Below, piece by piece: positions 48,383 to 62,245 of a DNA stretch of 64,000 nucleotides (position 1 is its first letter; each line of letters begins with the position of its first letter). A program made the translations under genes and the position numbers. The notes beneath the pieces are model-generated. The model searched no databases. It was not told the DNA's origin and worked only from the letters and a program-made list of their open reading frames with translations. Origin of the DNA: Rhopalosiphum padi (taxonomy: Eukaryota; Arthropoda; Insecta; Hemiptera; Aphididae); contig NC_083600.1 of NCBI RefSeq assembly GCF_020882245.1, positions 6,634,001 to 6,698,000 on the forward strand, given 5' to 3'.

Positions 48383-51300
48383 GTGAGTTTATGCATTTTT
48401 TAACAATCCCCGCCGCACTTACACCTCACTCATATCACCTAAACAATCAGAACACATAGATTTCAATTTGGATTTCGAACATTTTATCTCCCAACAAATC
48501 ACCTTTATTCACTTTAAATGTTGTCAATAACATCGTAATTATATAAGTAGATATAATATAGTGTACACGATAATATGAATGGCGCAAAATGCGAATACTG
48601 TAAAGCGTTAAAGAAGACCATTTTGACATTAAGCTTACCGTCGTTAGAATTAAAGAGCTCTTAAGTATAAATACTTTAAAGAATAAATCCCCTCTTATTT
48701 TAACAGAAAACGGCATTTTCAATTATATAGACGGATCGATATTTTTAATGATAAATAAACTTGGTATTATAAACCGTATAGTGTCGTACATTTATTGTTC
48801 TGTCAGCTACGACGTACATGATCTTATATTTGCATTATTTATTGCGTACAATTGTTCCGGCTATTGACATATTACATTATTATATTATCAAGAAAAAAAT
48901 TGGAAATATAATCATTGAAAAAAAAAACAATTGAAATCAGTAGGTATTCAAATTTTAGGTGGGTGATAAAATTTATCGTATACAATATTTATAAAGCAAT
49001 TGCAAATGTTTTCAAACAATTTGTTGTGATTTTCTTGTTACACGTCTATAGTATTATACTTGTAGACATGTTATACGAATCAAAGCTTATATTAATAACC
49101 GGAAGCAACGAGTTAGGAATAATGATATACATTTAGAAGTTATCATTACGCCAAGTTAGGGGTCCTCCAAATAATAATTCTTTTGTAAATCGTTTTTATA
49201 TACACATATATATATATATACAATATATAAATACCTGTTATGTAGTGGAAAAAAATTTTAAAAAAACGTTACTTGACATAAATATGTACTTTATGTACGT
49301 ATATATTATACAACTATTTAGTCCTCAATTAAATGATGTTGAAAAATGTATAAGGAATAATATATTTTTTAACAAACAAATATTTTTAATGGAAATTTTA
49401 AATTAAATTAAACTATATTCGAAAAATAATAATATTTACACTAAATGTAAATACGAGGTTTAACTGGTTTAAGTATATGAGTATAAGTAAATAACTATTT
49501 AATTACAAGTATCAATAATTATTATAGTTGCCTAAATAAATAAAGAACAATTATTACAAGTAAATCAGTCGATATCCCCCAAAAAATATCTATTGTTTTT
49601 GTTTTGCGAAATGTTAACAACAGCATTATTTTAGGCATTTAGTGATAATTACATTATGCAATATTTCTACACTTTATTTGATTTTTAAACGCATATTTTT
49701 AATTTAGAATTTAATTTAGATAAGATTATAGAGTTTTGTGATTCTAAAGTAGATCACAAATTATTCTAAATTATTCTTTTCTATTCCATATTGGTCTTAA
49801 CTTAAAAATAATAATTATAATTAACGGTTTGGATGATACAAGATTTTTTTTATAAACACAAAATGTATGATGATAATTTTGTCTGGAAATTTGAAAATAA
49901 AAATAATTTAAAGTAAATTAATGTCATTTACAAATAAAAGAATAACTAACCTATAAACATACTACCCACTTAGTTACATTTCACTACTTGAAAAAAAAAT
50001 AAAAAATAATAGTGCGTGCGTCTATTACGTGAAGGCATTACTCGCCCCTGAATAGACAGCATAATAACCATACCATAAAAATACATTACTGTTTTGTAAA
50101 CTGCTCGATGATAAAAATCTATGATGTTCAAAAACCACAGATGATAAACCAATAATAGTGACAGTAAATGCTAACAATGTCAAGAATGAAGCTGCCAACA
50201 TTTAAAAAAATAAAATTACAAATTAATTAATACCTATAATTATACCATAATTTTATTATTCAGTCTAAGTAATCAAATATATTCAAAAATATAAAAACTA
50301 ACTAAGTTATAACTAATTAAAGAACCTAAATTTTGGGTAAATAAAAACAGTCTTGGTAAATAATCAATGAATATCCAAAATATTTAATTCCAAAAGTTTA
50401 GTGTAATTGAATAAAAAACCAAAGTGACAATATAATTCAAAGTTTCATAGCAATATTAGTTGGGAAAATAAATAAAAATATACGAAGCAAATTTAAATAA
50501 AATTATTGTCTCATCTTAATTTTTAATGTCGTTCCTTAGTCAACAATGTAAATGTTAAAGCCTATATAAATGTACGATATTGTCAAGTAAAATAGGTACA
50601 TATACTATATTAGCTTGACTATGGTAGTATTGCCTTAATATTTACATCGATGCGTGTAATATATTAATAATAATAATAAAAATGATGAATATTTTCCGGA
50701 TACTGAGTACTGAGTGATAAAATATCACCTTGTTTTAAATATTATGGTTTACAATTTATCTTTCAGAAGATAATTTGTAGGGCTTATGGTCTTTGGGTCA
50801 CGGCAAGGGGGGATGGAGTCACGAACTATACCACCCAGAATCGACGCTGGCTTTTATGTTAATCAGGTAAATGAGATTTTATAAATAAGCTACGTTTAAA
50901 ATTCATGAATCACCGTTTATATTATACTTAATAGCGATATCTCCCCGCCACTGGTTATTCATCCCTACAGTGTTGAACCGTTTACGTTATCGTCGAATAC
51001 TATTTTATTATCATTTTAAAAAAGTTCCATAAAAATACACTATTAATAAAAATAAAACTAAATACTCGGTGTATAAATTTATGTATTGTACTAATACATA
51101 TATATGTATATAAATATATATACATTTATCAAAATATATACTTTGAATATTTTAATAAGCCCCACAGACTGTCATAAATATAATAACACATATTTTATCT
51201 GGTGTATATTCAACGGTTTATAAACTATAAAAATAATGGTTTTCAGTACCGCAATAAATGTACAAAGGAAAATGTGTATGTCTATACTTAGTAAGCCACG

Positions 51301-54300
51301 TTTTGTATCTATATCATGTCGGAAGCAGAAAAGCTACCAATGGTACATAAATAATATTATATAGTTAATTAAATAAATAAATGTTTAATTGTGTATGCGA
51401 ATTTATGGAAATATACATTTAAATTTTCGACACTGAATTATTGTTAATTTAAATTCGGCTACGTACATATAATATACAATCATGTCATTTATGAGTTCAA
51501 TATAATATTATTACATTTAATTAGGTGCTGTATAAAGTGTTGAAGTGATAATATGTTGAATACCTATGAAATGGTATTATTATAGTTGTAAAAATAATAC
51601 GTTCAATATAATGTTATTCTATGTGTTGCTGCACAACGTTCGCTAGTTTTAATCATGGTTATAGATAACCGTAGTTTGACAATCAATTTAAATACTTATT
51701 AATTTTGTGATATACGATTTAATCGTTTCCTACTAGTGATTAATTTTTGTAAAACATGAACCGATTTGAGTTATAAATGCAATATGTTATGAACAAATAA
51801 TATTATAATATAATAATCCAATTTCAATTTCTTCTTTTGTGATAATACATTAATACCTATAATGTTTATGGTTTTTTTTTATCGTATCGATGCATTTTAA
51901 CGTGAAATTGAAATGATTTGTTTTCCAACGACGTTACCATGTCCACGATTTACGGACATTATATCTAAGGTAGGCTGCCAATTTTCGTTCCATTTTCTTC
52001 TTTCAATAATTCATACCATTCACGTACTGATCGGCAATCGCACATTTAAAATAATATTGGAAATATTCCATAACCCGATTACCCGCATATTATTATATTA
52101 TATACCTACCTGGTTCAATAAATTAATTTTGTCAGGAAGAGACCCAAAATTGGTGATAAAAATAAAAATTAGGAAATCTGTATAGTATTCAGTTTGTAAT
52201 ATAATGTATAATATCATTATGACAAAAGAATAACGTGTATTAATAGCATAACAATTGATATTTAGACACTAAACAGGCAGACGTGTGTCTTACGAAAGGA
52301 GAATCAATATTATAGCCGTAGTAGGTTAGTTTATTGACATTTAATCGAAAAAATTCTACCATTCGAATTAATAGACAATTTCATCGTCTTGGCATGTCTG
52401 CAGTTCTGCACTCTATACAAATCGTTATAATGTTAATAACACATACAGTTTGTCGAACTATTATAATTTATTGTTATCATGTATTAATATATTATGCGAC
52501 TTTAATAACTGGACCATGTTTTATCGCAGGTCCCGTTCGAGGTACTGGAGTCGTTAAGTTCCAACAAGACGCTGTTCAACTTGATCCTAGAAAACTATCC
52601 AAACTTGTTATTGTGCCGGAGCAGCAGTGTGAGTCAGGTGAACAATGCGTCGCTGGGCAAAGATCCGTCGGATACCCGGACGGTTAACAACAAAGGTAGT
52701 GGGCTTCGGTCCGACACGCCGCCGCTGGTCATGAAGATGAAACTGAAACAATCAAAGAAGTCGAACTCTATGGGTTCAGGCGGCATGTCACCACTGGAAT
52801 CGCAGGCAGTTTCGCCTCCGCAGACTTACACCGCCGACAATAGCCCCGAAAGACAGCACAAGCCACATCCATCGATGTTGAAGAGACAATTTAGCACCAC
52901 TCAAAACAGCTATTTTAAGAGTTTACCATATCACAGGTCAGTCGTACGATCAATTTCGTGTAAACTATTCGACCGTATAATATGATCGATAATAAATAAT
53001 AACACGTAATACAGACCTTGCGCTAAAGAAATATTAGAGCTGCACATCCCGTTTGTTCTGCAGAAGTGAAAACATTTGACGCTCGCTTATAATAAATAAC
53101 ACGTATTAACATAACTTCTAACAGTCACAAGTTTAAGTAACAAAATCTTTTTAATTTTTTTCTTTTTTATCACAACCTCTTTCAGTATTACTATTTTCCA
53201 TTTGGTGATGGTTATTAATTTGAGCTCAATCACAATATTTGGCGGCATAACACAATGGTCATGAGCATGGTTTATTTTAAATACCATAGATTTTATCTCT
53301 TTATAATCATAAATAAATTATCAATGTTTTAATAATCATTATGATTTCGGAAAACAAAATAATGTCAAATGATACCTAAGTTATAAGCTCACAGACATAT
53401 AGAATATTAATTATTAAAAATTCAAATCATATTATTTTTTATGAAGTGCACATAATTTAAATAAGAACTGCACATTTTATGCACAACTGCACGTCAGCGC
53501 AAGCTCTGACGCAATATACGATTCTCACCATAGGTAGAATTAATAATTTCAATGATAAATAAACACTATAATATTTTAATAGACTTTCACACATAGACGA
53601 AATTGAATTTCGAAAAATGTAATACTTATTTTCTTTTTTCCTGCAAAAGTCCTAGATATTTTCAAATTGTATTATTTTTCGTGAGCATGTACGAAATAAG
53701 AACTATTCTTATAAGCAATATAAGCAACAACGATTACATATTACTAAAAATACATATCCGTGTGTATTGTGTATAATCAAGTATAATAAAAATCACGTAT
53801 AATCACTGCAATAAAGCTACATTATGATAAGAGCATACAATTATAGACGTAAATATGTTATAATATGGTAGTGAAAGTAAGCAGATTTTCCAATAAAATT
53901 ATACTAGAGCTTGAATATTATCTAATTTCATGCATTTCATGTAGTTACTAAATTGAAATTAAAAAAATTTATTTTATAATAGATATACTAAACTCAACAT
54001 TTTGCTTAATAAAATATAGATAGTACGAAATCGATGTATTTTTAGTACTAATTTTACAATTTAGAAAACTTTAAGAATTATTATATTATAGTATAATATT
54101 ATATAATGTTTGCATGTACAAATTCATTATTGGTAAACTATCTGATGGTAGATTCCAGAAGGGTGACACAGCCTTCCAAACTATATTTTTAAACACTTGA
54201 GAAAAAAAAAATATCTACGTTATATTTCACCTATCCAAAAAATGATTCCGAGTTACTCCATTTAATAAGCTATACAGAATATAAAAAACATATTTGTTTT

Positions 54301-56820
54301 TTACTTTATTTTTTTATCAATTATTCCTAATTTTGAATATTTAACATAGGGAAAAGTGCGTTTCATAAATTGACAACACGGTTGTATTTTACTATAGAAT
54401 TCTTTACTTTATGACGTGCACAATGTATGATCGATCACATACGTTAAGCGTCACAACTCAAACGTTCGAGCAATAAATCAAATGAGAATGATTTTTTTTT
54501 ATTCTCGAATGTGAGCAGAATTCAATCAAATATTGTACGAATATAGATAGAATGAGATTGTATTTTAAAATATATTCTGAAGATATGTACAAAGTCCAAA
54601 AATTCCACTGTAGATATTTTATGATTTATAATACAGCTGGATGTATACTAATATTATACTCGGGTCTTGCATAACTCTGTATTATCTATTTAACAATGCA
54701 ACGATAATGTTTATTATTGTATATATTTTATAACTTTGTATATATATATTACGTTTAAGAGTGTGTGTTTTTATGGATGGCATCGCGGCATTCAGCATTA
54801 AGATATTATACTAAAATGCTTCGATGTGTTTGAAAAAAGTATTAATATTCAGTTCCACTACTCCATAGCATTTTATTTTAATATATTTTTTTATTAATAA
54901 TAAGAATCTATAATTTATATATATATAGTCAGACATAATAAGCATATAATTTAAGGTAGTATCCTCCTTATCGTTTTTATCCTCATCGCGTCCACCGTCT
55001 CAAAATACTTTGCATTATTTCAGAAATATTTTGTATTATACTTGTACATTATATATAGTATCTATATGTATAATCAATGATAATACAAATATTATATACC
55101 AATACTTATAATTTATTTATTACATAAAATCGTTCTTATTTATTTTTATGTATTGTATAGTATTCAATGTACAATGTTCAGTAGATTCTCGATGAATTGG
55201 AATTCAGAAAGTTTCAATAATAAAGTAAAATAATTGAAAAATCCTGGCTGCGAATTCCAACCAAAATTATTGGGATTAAATAAAACGAAATGGTTGATAC
55301 TACAAAATAATACTCTCTATGTAGAAAGTCTAATCTATTATAAGTTATTTAATAGAATTTCCTTTAACATTTCAGCATATTAATATATTCTTTTGTAAGG
55401 TTAGCTTGTATTCTATATACTATAATTTAAACTAAATTATAGTTTATAGTCATTAATTAAATTTATTTTTCTCTTATTTTCTGTATGTATAATGTTATTA
55501 GTATAATAACCAGTGGCGTTTTTACGGGGATAGCGGCGCTGGGAGTTCCCCCGGGGATTGATGATTTAGCAAATAAGAATAGAAATATTGATTTTATTTT
55601 ACAATTTGACAATATTTATACATATAAATATATAATGTAATACAATTTTCACCCTCCTCCCTAACAAAAAATAAGTTGTAAATACACCATTGGTAAAAAC
55701 TTATTGCTTATTCAGATAATTTTTTGTATGTGTTATGAATCTAACTAGCTTAATACACGACGCTTATAATAAACTATAAAGGTAACTGTTAACTTTTAAA
55801 AATATATAATAAACCGTATTTTTGATTTTTAAAATAACTTTAATAATTATATTTAAAAAAATTAAAATTTTATAATTCACAAGCAATTATTTATATTGAT
55901 AAACTTTTAAAAAGCGTTTTCAGTTAAAATATATTCAAGTAAATTTACAACATTTTGAAATGCAATAGTTTTTAAATAAAATTGTTCCTTAATAATTATT
56001 TTACATTTTAAAATGGAACAAATTCTATGTATTTCAAATTTCAATTTCAATTTGAAATTAAATTGATATTTAAAACCTATAATTAAACCTATTCCAGCAT
56101 AACCATATATTTTAATCATTAGCTATTATCAATACTTGTTACTTATATTGAAAAAAAAATTGTATGCTGTGTTATGGGGTTCAATAATTTACCCATTTAA
56201 GTAGATAAGTATAAAACGACTGAATTTTAAAACAATTTTCTGTTAACGTATATTTAATGGTCTGTAGTTATATACTATACCTCTGTAATATATATTATGT
56301 AGTTTTATAAGATGTACGTTTTACATATTATGATATATTAGTTTTTAACCATTGAAACATTTAGCGTGTTAAAATATTAATTTAGATTAGGGATCAATCA
56401 TAAATTATGTATCGTAAATTTTGGCAAAATCCCATGCACGTTATATAATTTATGAATGCTTGTAAACATGAACATATAATATATACATTGTACATAAATC
56501 GAATTATTGTATATTATAATATATTATACTTCGAACGGATTAAATACTATTTTAATGATTTAATGTGCCTGAATCAGAATAATGCGAATATATTATTATT
56601 AAATTTATACAACCAAGTTAATATTTTAGGAATTGGTATAGAGAAAATATCTTCCATAAAATAGAGATTTTTAGATTCTGCGCGAAAGAGTTATTAGTGG
56701 GTGTTTTTATGTAATTGATTTAAAAAATATTTATTTTCAGATACATATTAATCATAATATAATATAGTCTTATAATTTTGTTACGTTTTATTCGAAAAAT
56801 ATACCTATTCCACTGATTAA

Positions 56821-56854
<34 letters not shown>

Positions 56855-57148
56855 TAATGATAATTATTATTATAAATCGTAACAAACAATAACACATTAG
56901 CAAAACATCATATTTTTGCTGCTCTACTCCTGTACGCTTCAAGCGTATTTCGTAATTTTTAAATAATAATTATATAAATATATAGAGGGTTATAAACGTA
57001 AATAATAAAACATATTTTGTATTTCAGGAGCTCCGTGATGTACAAAGGAGCGATATTGAACATCCAAAAAAATTCTATGAAAGCGTCCTCATGTCCAGAC
57101 ATATACAACAATAACTCTACGTTAACAGTCACTAGCGAACCCGATTCC
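47090..57148 (+). CDS. Monocarboxylate transporter-like protein (SLC16/MFS), 3' end beyond window
   Basis: Visible coding exons are 47090-48382, 52530-52936 and 57028-57148, giving 607 residues in one frame. Residues 1-110 are an acidic Asp/Ala/Thr-rich cytosolic N-terminus. The SLC16 signature DGGWGW is at 117-122 in helix 1, the MFS loop motif GSALVDKFGCRK at 178-189, and the second family motif YWFDKKRTLATG at 239-250. Six hydrophobic segments end near residue 297. The rest is a cytosolic loop of over 300 residues, including a Ser/Lys-rich part and YHRSSVMYKGAILNI...SSCPDIY, which recurs in insect members. Family members carry lactate, pyruvate or other monocarboxylates with protons across the plasma membrane; the substrate here is unknown. 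Helices 7-12 are not in the window, so the last intron extends past 64 kb. An internal Met at 109 could give a shorter protein. Confidence 0.94.
48383..52529. other. Transporter gene intron, 4.1 kb
   Basis: Begins GTGAGT and ends ATCGCAG. AT-rich, with no nested gene or bordered transposon recognised. A CGCCACTGG string near 50946-50954 resembles a hAT end but has no visible partner. Confidence 0.8.
52530..52936 (+). CDS. Transporter gene, second coding exon (cytosolic loop)
   Basis: Residues 432-566 plus two bases of the next codon. Acceptor is ATCGCAG|GTCCCG and donor is TCACAG|GTCAGT. It starts VPFEVLESLSSNKTLFN and then becomes Ser, Lys and Pro rich (MKMKLKQSKKSNSMGSGG), with many potential phosphorylation sites. 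It contains no membrane segment. Confidence 0.92.
55511..55692. mobile_element. Degraded hAT-like MITE in transporter intron
   Basis: The left end CAGTGGCGTTTTTAC pairs imperfectly with the reverse-complemented right end CAATGGTGTATTTAC. The flanking octamers ATAATAAC and GTAAAAAC match at 6 of 8 positions, as expected for an old 8-bp duplication. It is 182 bp long and non-coding, with a GC-rich patch near the left end. Confidence 0.5.
56823..56852. repeat. (AT)n microsatellite
   Basis: About 15 uninterrupted AT units, 175 bp before the third transporter exon. Confidence 0.9.
57028..57148 (+). CDS. Transporter gene, third coding exon
   Basis: Completes codon 567 and encodes to residue 607: RSSVMYKGAILNIQKNSMKA then SSCPDIYNNNSTLTVTSEPDS. 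Acceptor is ATTTCAG|GAGCTCC and donor is GATTCC|GTAAGT, phase 0. The SSCPDIY element and preceding MYKGA are shared with insect long-loop SLC16 proteins, from general knowledge of the family. Confidence 0.88.
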
Positions 57149-58743
57149 GTAAGTTTATTTTTTTCCCCCGAAACAATTTACGTCTTCCTTCTTTTAGACG
57201 ACACGAACGGATGCAGAACTGTAACTGTAACTGTAAACATGTAAAACTGGAATTTCGATTCTGTACGAAAAACGAAAAAATGTATAAACGCCCAACACAC
57301 ACGTTTTTACAGATGTTTCGCAGGCATAGTTTTGTCAAAGTAATTAATCAGTTATCGAATAAACGTGTGAATACGGTACGTCGAGTTAGGCGGAAAAGGT
57401 CATATTTTCATCCGAAATCATTGAAAAAGGTAAGGTAGGATAGCGAAGACGTATGGTGGATGGGTGAGTGCTTCTAGGAAATGGATGCATTTGGCATGAA
57501 TTAAACAATGGTTATATTGGATGGAGAATTATGGTTAAAAGTATGCTATGTGTATTGAATTTATTTTGGATAAGTAAAAAGTCGTTTGTTTTTAAAAAAT
57601 AAGTGTCAATATTGAAATATATTTATTGTTACAGTATTAATTTTTTTTCCACACCAATAGCTCAATTTTATCCGTAGGTACGCTATTTAAAGAAATCGAA
57701 AAAAAATAGGACATAGCGATTATTAAACCTTGACTGTTGATTAACCTTCAGTAACATTGTATAAATTAAATTATTAAAATACTTTAGTTACTACTTTACT
57801 AGTATCATATAAATTGCTATAAAGGTATTAAATTTTTTTTAGTTTCTAGTTAGACATATAGAATTAATAAAAGAAATAATAACAAATAAATAATAAATTA
57901 GAAATAATTAAAAATAATACATTTTACTAAGCTACATTTGTCAATTTTATTCCATCTATATAAGTCAACTAATAATATAACTTATAACTTACAAAATAAT
58001 TGTTTAATTAAATAATTTTTGCTTTAGAGAATCTCAACATGTTATCGCTTGCCATAACTTTCGTGGTTATATGCCACATTATTAAAATAAATAAATAATT
58101 TTATATTATTATGATTAATTTATTCTTATAATTTATATTTATCAAACTTTTAATAATAAATTCAAAATAATTATTTCTACAAAATTGTATTAAATTAATT
58201 CACTTTGTAAAAAGTAATTGTTGGCAATTTACATATTATTATATACGTATGTAGTTACTTTTTTTTTTTTTTTGTCAAATGGTTTATTTCGCCACCACAT
58301 ACTTTTTCCCCATACACTCGCTATAAAATTGAAACAACTCGAGACTGGCGCCTATTTCGTATATTATTATTATTATATAAACATAAATTAATGTCCATTG
58401 TAATAATATTTGTTATAATTTAATACAAAAAAATAACGTGTAATCGCGATAAATCCATCCACATAAATATGCATGTTCAATATTCATATATTTATGCAAC
58501 ACTTACTAAATTATATAATTTATATGAAATACGTTTAATGTATACCTACTACAAAGACATAGATATTATATAATTATAATATTATTGTTCGCATTCAAAT
58601 TTAACGCTACGCATGAAAATAACTAGACATGTATAATGATATGACAATCAAACGCACACATGAAAAAATAAATACAAAGTTTTTATAAGTTATTTCAATT
58701 TAATAAACAATCAATTGTTTTTAAATTCCTAGTGGAGCTGTAG

Positions 58744-59052
58744 ATGTATTGATTTTACAATAATGCGTGTTTTTTATGTCTGTGTATATGATAAGTAGTT
58801 GATAAAATGTTTCAGTTTTCATTTTGAAAATGGTCTTGGATATAAAATTGGATATAGTTTTTACTTTAAAGAGGTAAAAATTTAAAATTGCCAGTACTTT
58901 TTTATAATTGAAAAAAAAAAAACAAAAAAATTGAGGAAAAACCGGAGTTTTTATTAAAATAAAATGTTTTGTAACTATGGTTACCTACTAAAACTTAGTC
59001 TTCACTCGAAATCGTTTTTCATCACATACAATAGGTTATTATTGTTTTCAAA
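58744..59052 (+). repeat. Dispersed repeat, longest copy
   Basis: Its left part (58744-58790) matches 20081-20120 and its right part (59003-59052) matches 37278-37320. This copy therefore links two otherwise separate fragments into one interspersed family of at least 300 bp. Ends and type are unknown. Confidence 0.45.
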
Positions 59053-61041
59053 TTCAATATTTCTCATTCGTCTACATTTTTTATGATTTCAATATAACTT
59101 GATATTATTTATACAATATATGTTATACAAGTAAGCAAATATTATCTATATATTATTCCAATGAAAAAAAATGAAAAATAACGCTTCGTATAGGAATAAA
59201 TCAACAATAATCGACGATATAGTAGGTAATAGTTTGTTGATGAAACCAAAATGAAAATGTATGAGAATAAACCATTACATTAAAACTTAAATCAGTTAGG
59301 TATTTGTATTTTTTTAATAAATGAAAATAAGAATAAAAAAAAATTTGAACATATTATATTTAAAATTAAAAAATGTGAAATGATTTTTCCTAACTCCCTT
59401 CCTCTCATCCCTCTTTACTATTAACCATTTTGCTAGTATATATAATTTAAAATATATAATAGGAATTTCAAACATGCGGATAACTGCCGCACGTGACGCA
59501 TATATACACCACTATATTAGACGGCTTCTGTCGCCGATGGCCACACCAAAATTCCTTTGTAGTTTTGTGTGTTTCTGACAATCGCCATTTTTCCTTGCTT
59601 GATGCACATATTGAATTGGAGAAATAAGTACTTATACATAAGCAGTGCATTTAAAAAAAAACCTCACTGTCAAGAGGAGATGAGAGTCCGGGTATAACCC
59701 TCTATCGCTCCTGTGGAATTATTTTTTCAACTCTGTAAACATTATGACGTAATATGCTTAAAATAAGATAAAATTATTGCAGCAGTATAAGAGCTATAAG
59801 TCCGCCTTAGTATAAGTCATTTTTGTTTCATATTAAAAAAACATGTAAAAAAACTGTAAGTGCAGATAGAAAATTGAATATGAATTGTTTACCTGTATTT
59901 TTTATGCAACTTCTTAAATTATTGCAGTATCTTTGGAGCAAATCTAAAATACAGCTGTTGATCATATAAAAAGTTATCATTTGTATATGTTGAACATAAT
60001 ATTATATTGTAGTCATCCGATGCCTATTTTATAAATATATATCAACACCTATTGCAGTAGTTTCGTTTAAAAATATGTTTTCGTTTTCTTTTTTTTCTTG
60101 GAACAAACTGCTCTATACTAATTATTTTCGTATTATATGTGACAGAAAATCCTAATAAATTTAAAAATAAATAGATAAGAAACTTAAAGAGACGTAAAAA
60201 AATATTACGAAACATTTAAGATATCGAAAAAAATAAATTACTTGTACATTGTTATAATATATATTTGAGTGTATTATGAACAATATTTTGAAAGTCGATT
60301 AAGTCATTTCATCGATACTGTTTAATATTTTGAACTTTAGACTGAGATGATCTTTTGGAAAAAATATGCACATACCATTCAAATTATTTCGATTAAACTT
60401 GAATATATATATAATATATTATATAATAATAAGTTTGCTTATATTATTAATTATTATTATACCTACATAATAATAAGCTATCAGTCAAATTGTATGTAAA
60501 AAATAGCGAAATATTATTTTAAATAAAAAAAAGTTATTAAATAACTGTTGTAGTAAAATTATAGCCCTAGGTCGTTATAATATATTTTTGGAAGACTAGC
60601 TGGTCAAAGCCGTTATTCGCAACGTTTAAAATATTACTATTATGATTTACGAACATTAACGATCACCAAAAATATTTACAAACTGCTACTACACATCTCT
60701 TATAATTTTAAGATAACTGTAATTACATTTTTTTTTTTTTTTGAAAAGGCTAAAAAAAAATGATAATTAAAAAAACTTATTTACCGTATGATAATATTAT
60801 ACTAGTATACTATTGTATTATATTGTTTTGTTACAATCGAATCGTTTTAATAACGCTCGTATTCTGAATGAGTGTAAAACGTGTTGAAATCACAGCACGG
60901 GAAAAACGAGCACTCATTTCTATATATCTATATGTACATATACAATATATGTATACATTCATACAAACGTCCGCAAGAGGGTCACCCACTGGAAATATTG
61001 GCCTTGTCGTGGACGTTTTATATAAAGATTAATGTGTGTGC

Positions 61042-61043
<2 letters not shown>

Positions 61044-61080
<37 letters not shown>
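61044..61080. repeat. (GT)n microsatellite
   Basis: About 16-18 GT units with a single A near the end. Confidence 0.92.
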
Positions 61081-61083
<3 letters not shown>

Positions 61084-62226
61084 TACGTGTTCGCGCGGAT
61101 TACAAGCGTTTTTGGTGACATGTGCCCGTTATTCAAACTTGTCGCTGTAGACTTACTATAAACGCCGACACCATCGGTGTATAGTATATTAATATAATTA
61201 GACGCGAGCTAATAACGAGCTAATGATATTCGGTATCCGATCGGTGCCAATATAACACACGACGTAACTTTTATATTCACCAGCCGCTAGCCCGATCGTA
61301 ATTTAGTTAAACTTAATATTTTTTTCCCTTTCTCATTGACGCGATAAGACCATCGCACAGACAACAATTCAATATTGTTTTATACAAGATGATTCACCAA
61401 GTATGCTCGCTCCCGTTTTGTTATTAAATTATAAATGTATTTAATGTATCACCATATTGTGACACAAGGACTTTTGAGGAATAATAATGTCTAAATATTT
61501 AAAAATATTATTTTTAGTATATTTAAAAGTTAAAAGTACGAAAAATCAATAATATAAGTATGAGGGAATGCGTAATCAAAAGATCAAATGGCAGTGAGCA
61601 TACTTGATGAATCACTGTGTTTATTGTAAAATATCGTTGACCATACGTTTAACCATACGTTTAAATAATCATCCGAAGATCTCAGTCCTTATGGATCAAC
61701 AATTTTCAATTGCCTTATTGAGTAATATATATATATATAAATATTATTATCATTGCAGTGCTGTCAAATTGTTTTTTTATATGTACGTACAATTATAATT
61801 TTTTATGTAATTGATCAAATTATCTCTTAGAACAATAGATGGATGTAGTCGAGATTCACAAAACTTACAATATTATTAGTCGACAGATTTATAAGTCAAA
61901 TTGACATGAGTGCGTGTGCCATGTTATACGTGTAAAGTTGTAATACTTATAAAAACACACTTGAGCCTAAACTAAAATTATAGTCATAACTTACATTTTA
62001 TTTTTTATCTATCATTTTAATTTATTTATATTCTCAAGTAATTTAGTTATTATTGTATCATGCATATTGAATGTTTTTACATACTGATTTAGGTCATTTC
62101 TAAATTAATGACGTTTTATGATTTTCAATATTAATAAGTGTGTATATCAGTTTTATTAAATATTAGTACATATTATGTATAATGTTAATGAATTAGGATC
62201 TCGTGGTAGATGTTTTTTTCTCTTAA

Positions 62227-62245
62227 ATATATATATATATATATA
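62227..62245. repeat. (TA)n microsatellite
   Basis: About nine uninterrupted AT units. Confidence 0.85.

Larger units (their letters stand above)
52937..57027. other. Transporter gene intron, 4.1 kb
   Basis: Begins GTCAGT and ends TTTCAG. It contains the degraded hAT-like MITE at 55511-55692 and a TA repeat at 56823-56852; otherwise AT-rich with no gene. Confidence 0.8.

Noticed and set aside
59468..59650. Short - strand open frame, and in another frame MAIVRNTQNYKGILVWPSATEAV
   Set aside because: The peptide looks gene-like, but it stops after 23 codons, has no splice support and is antisense in the transporter intron. Not recognised.
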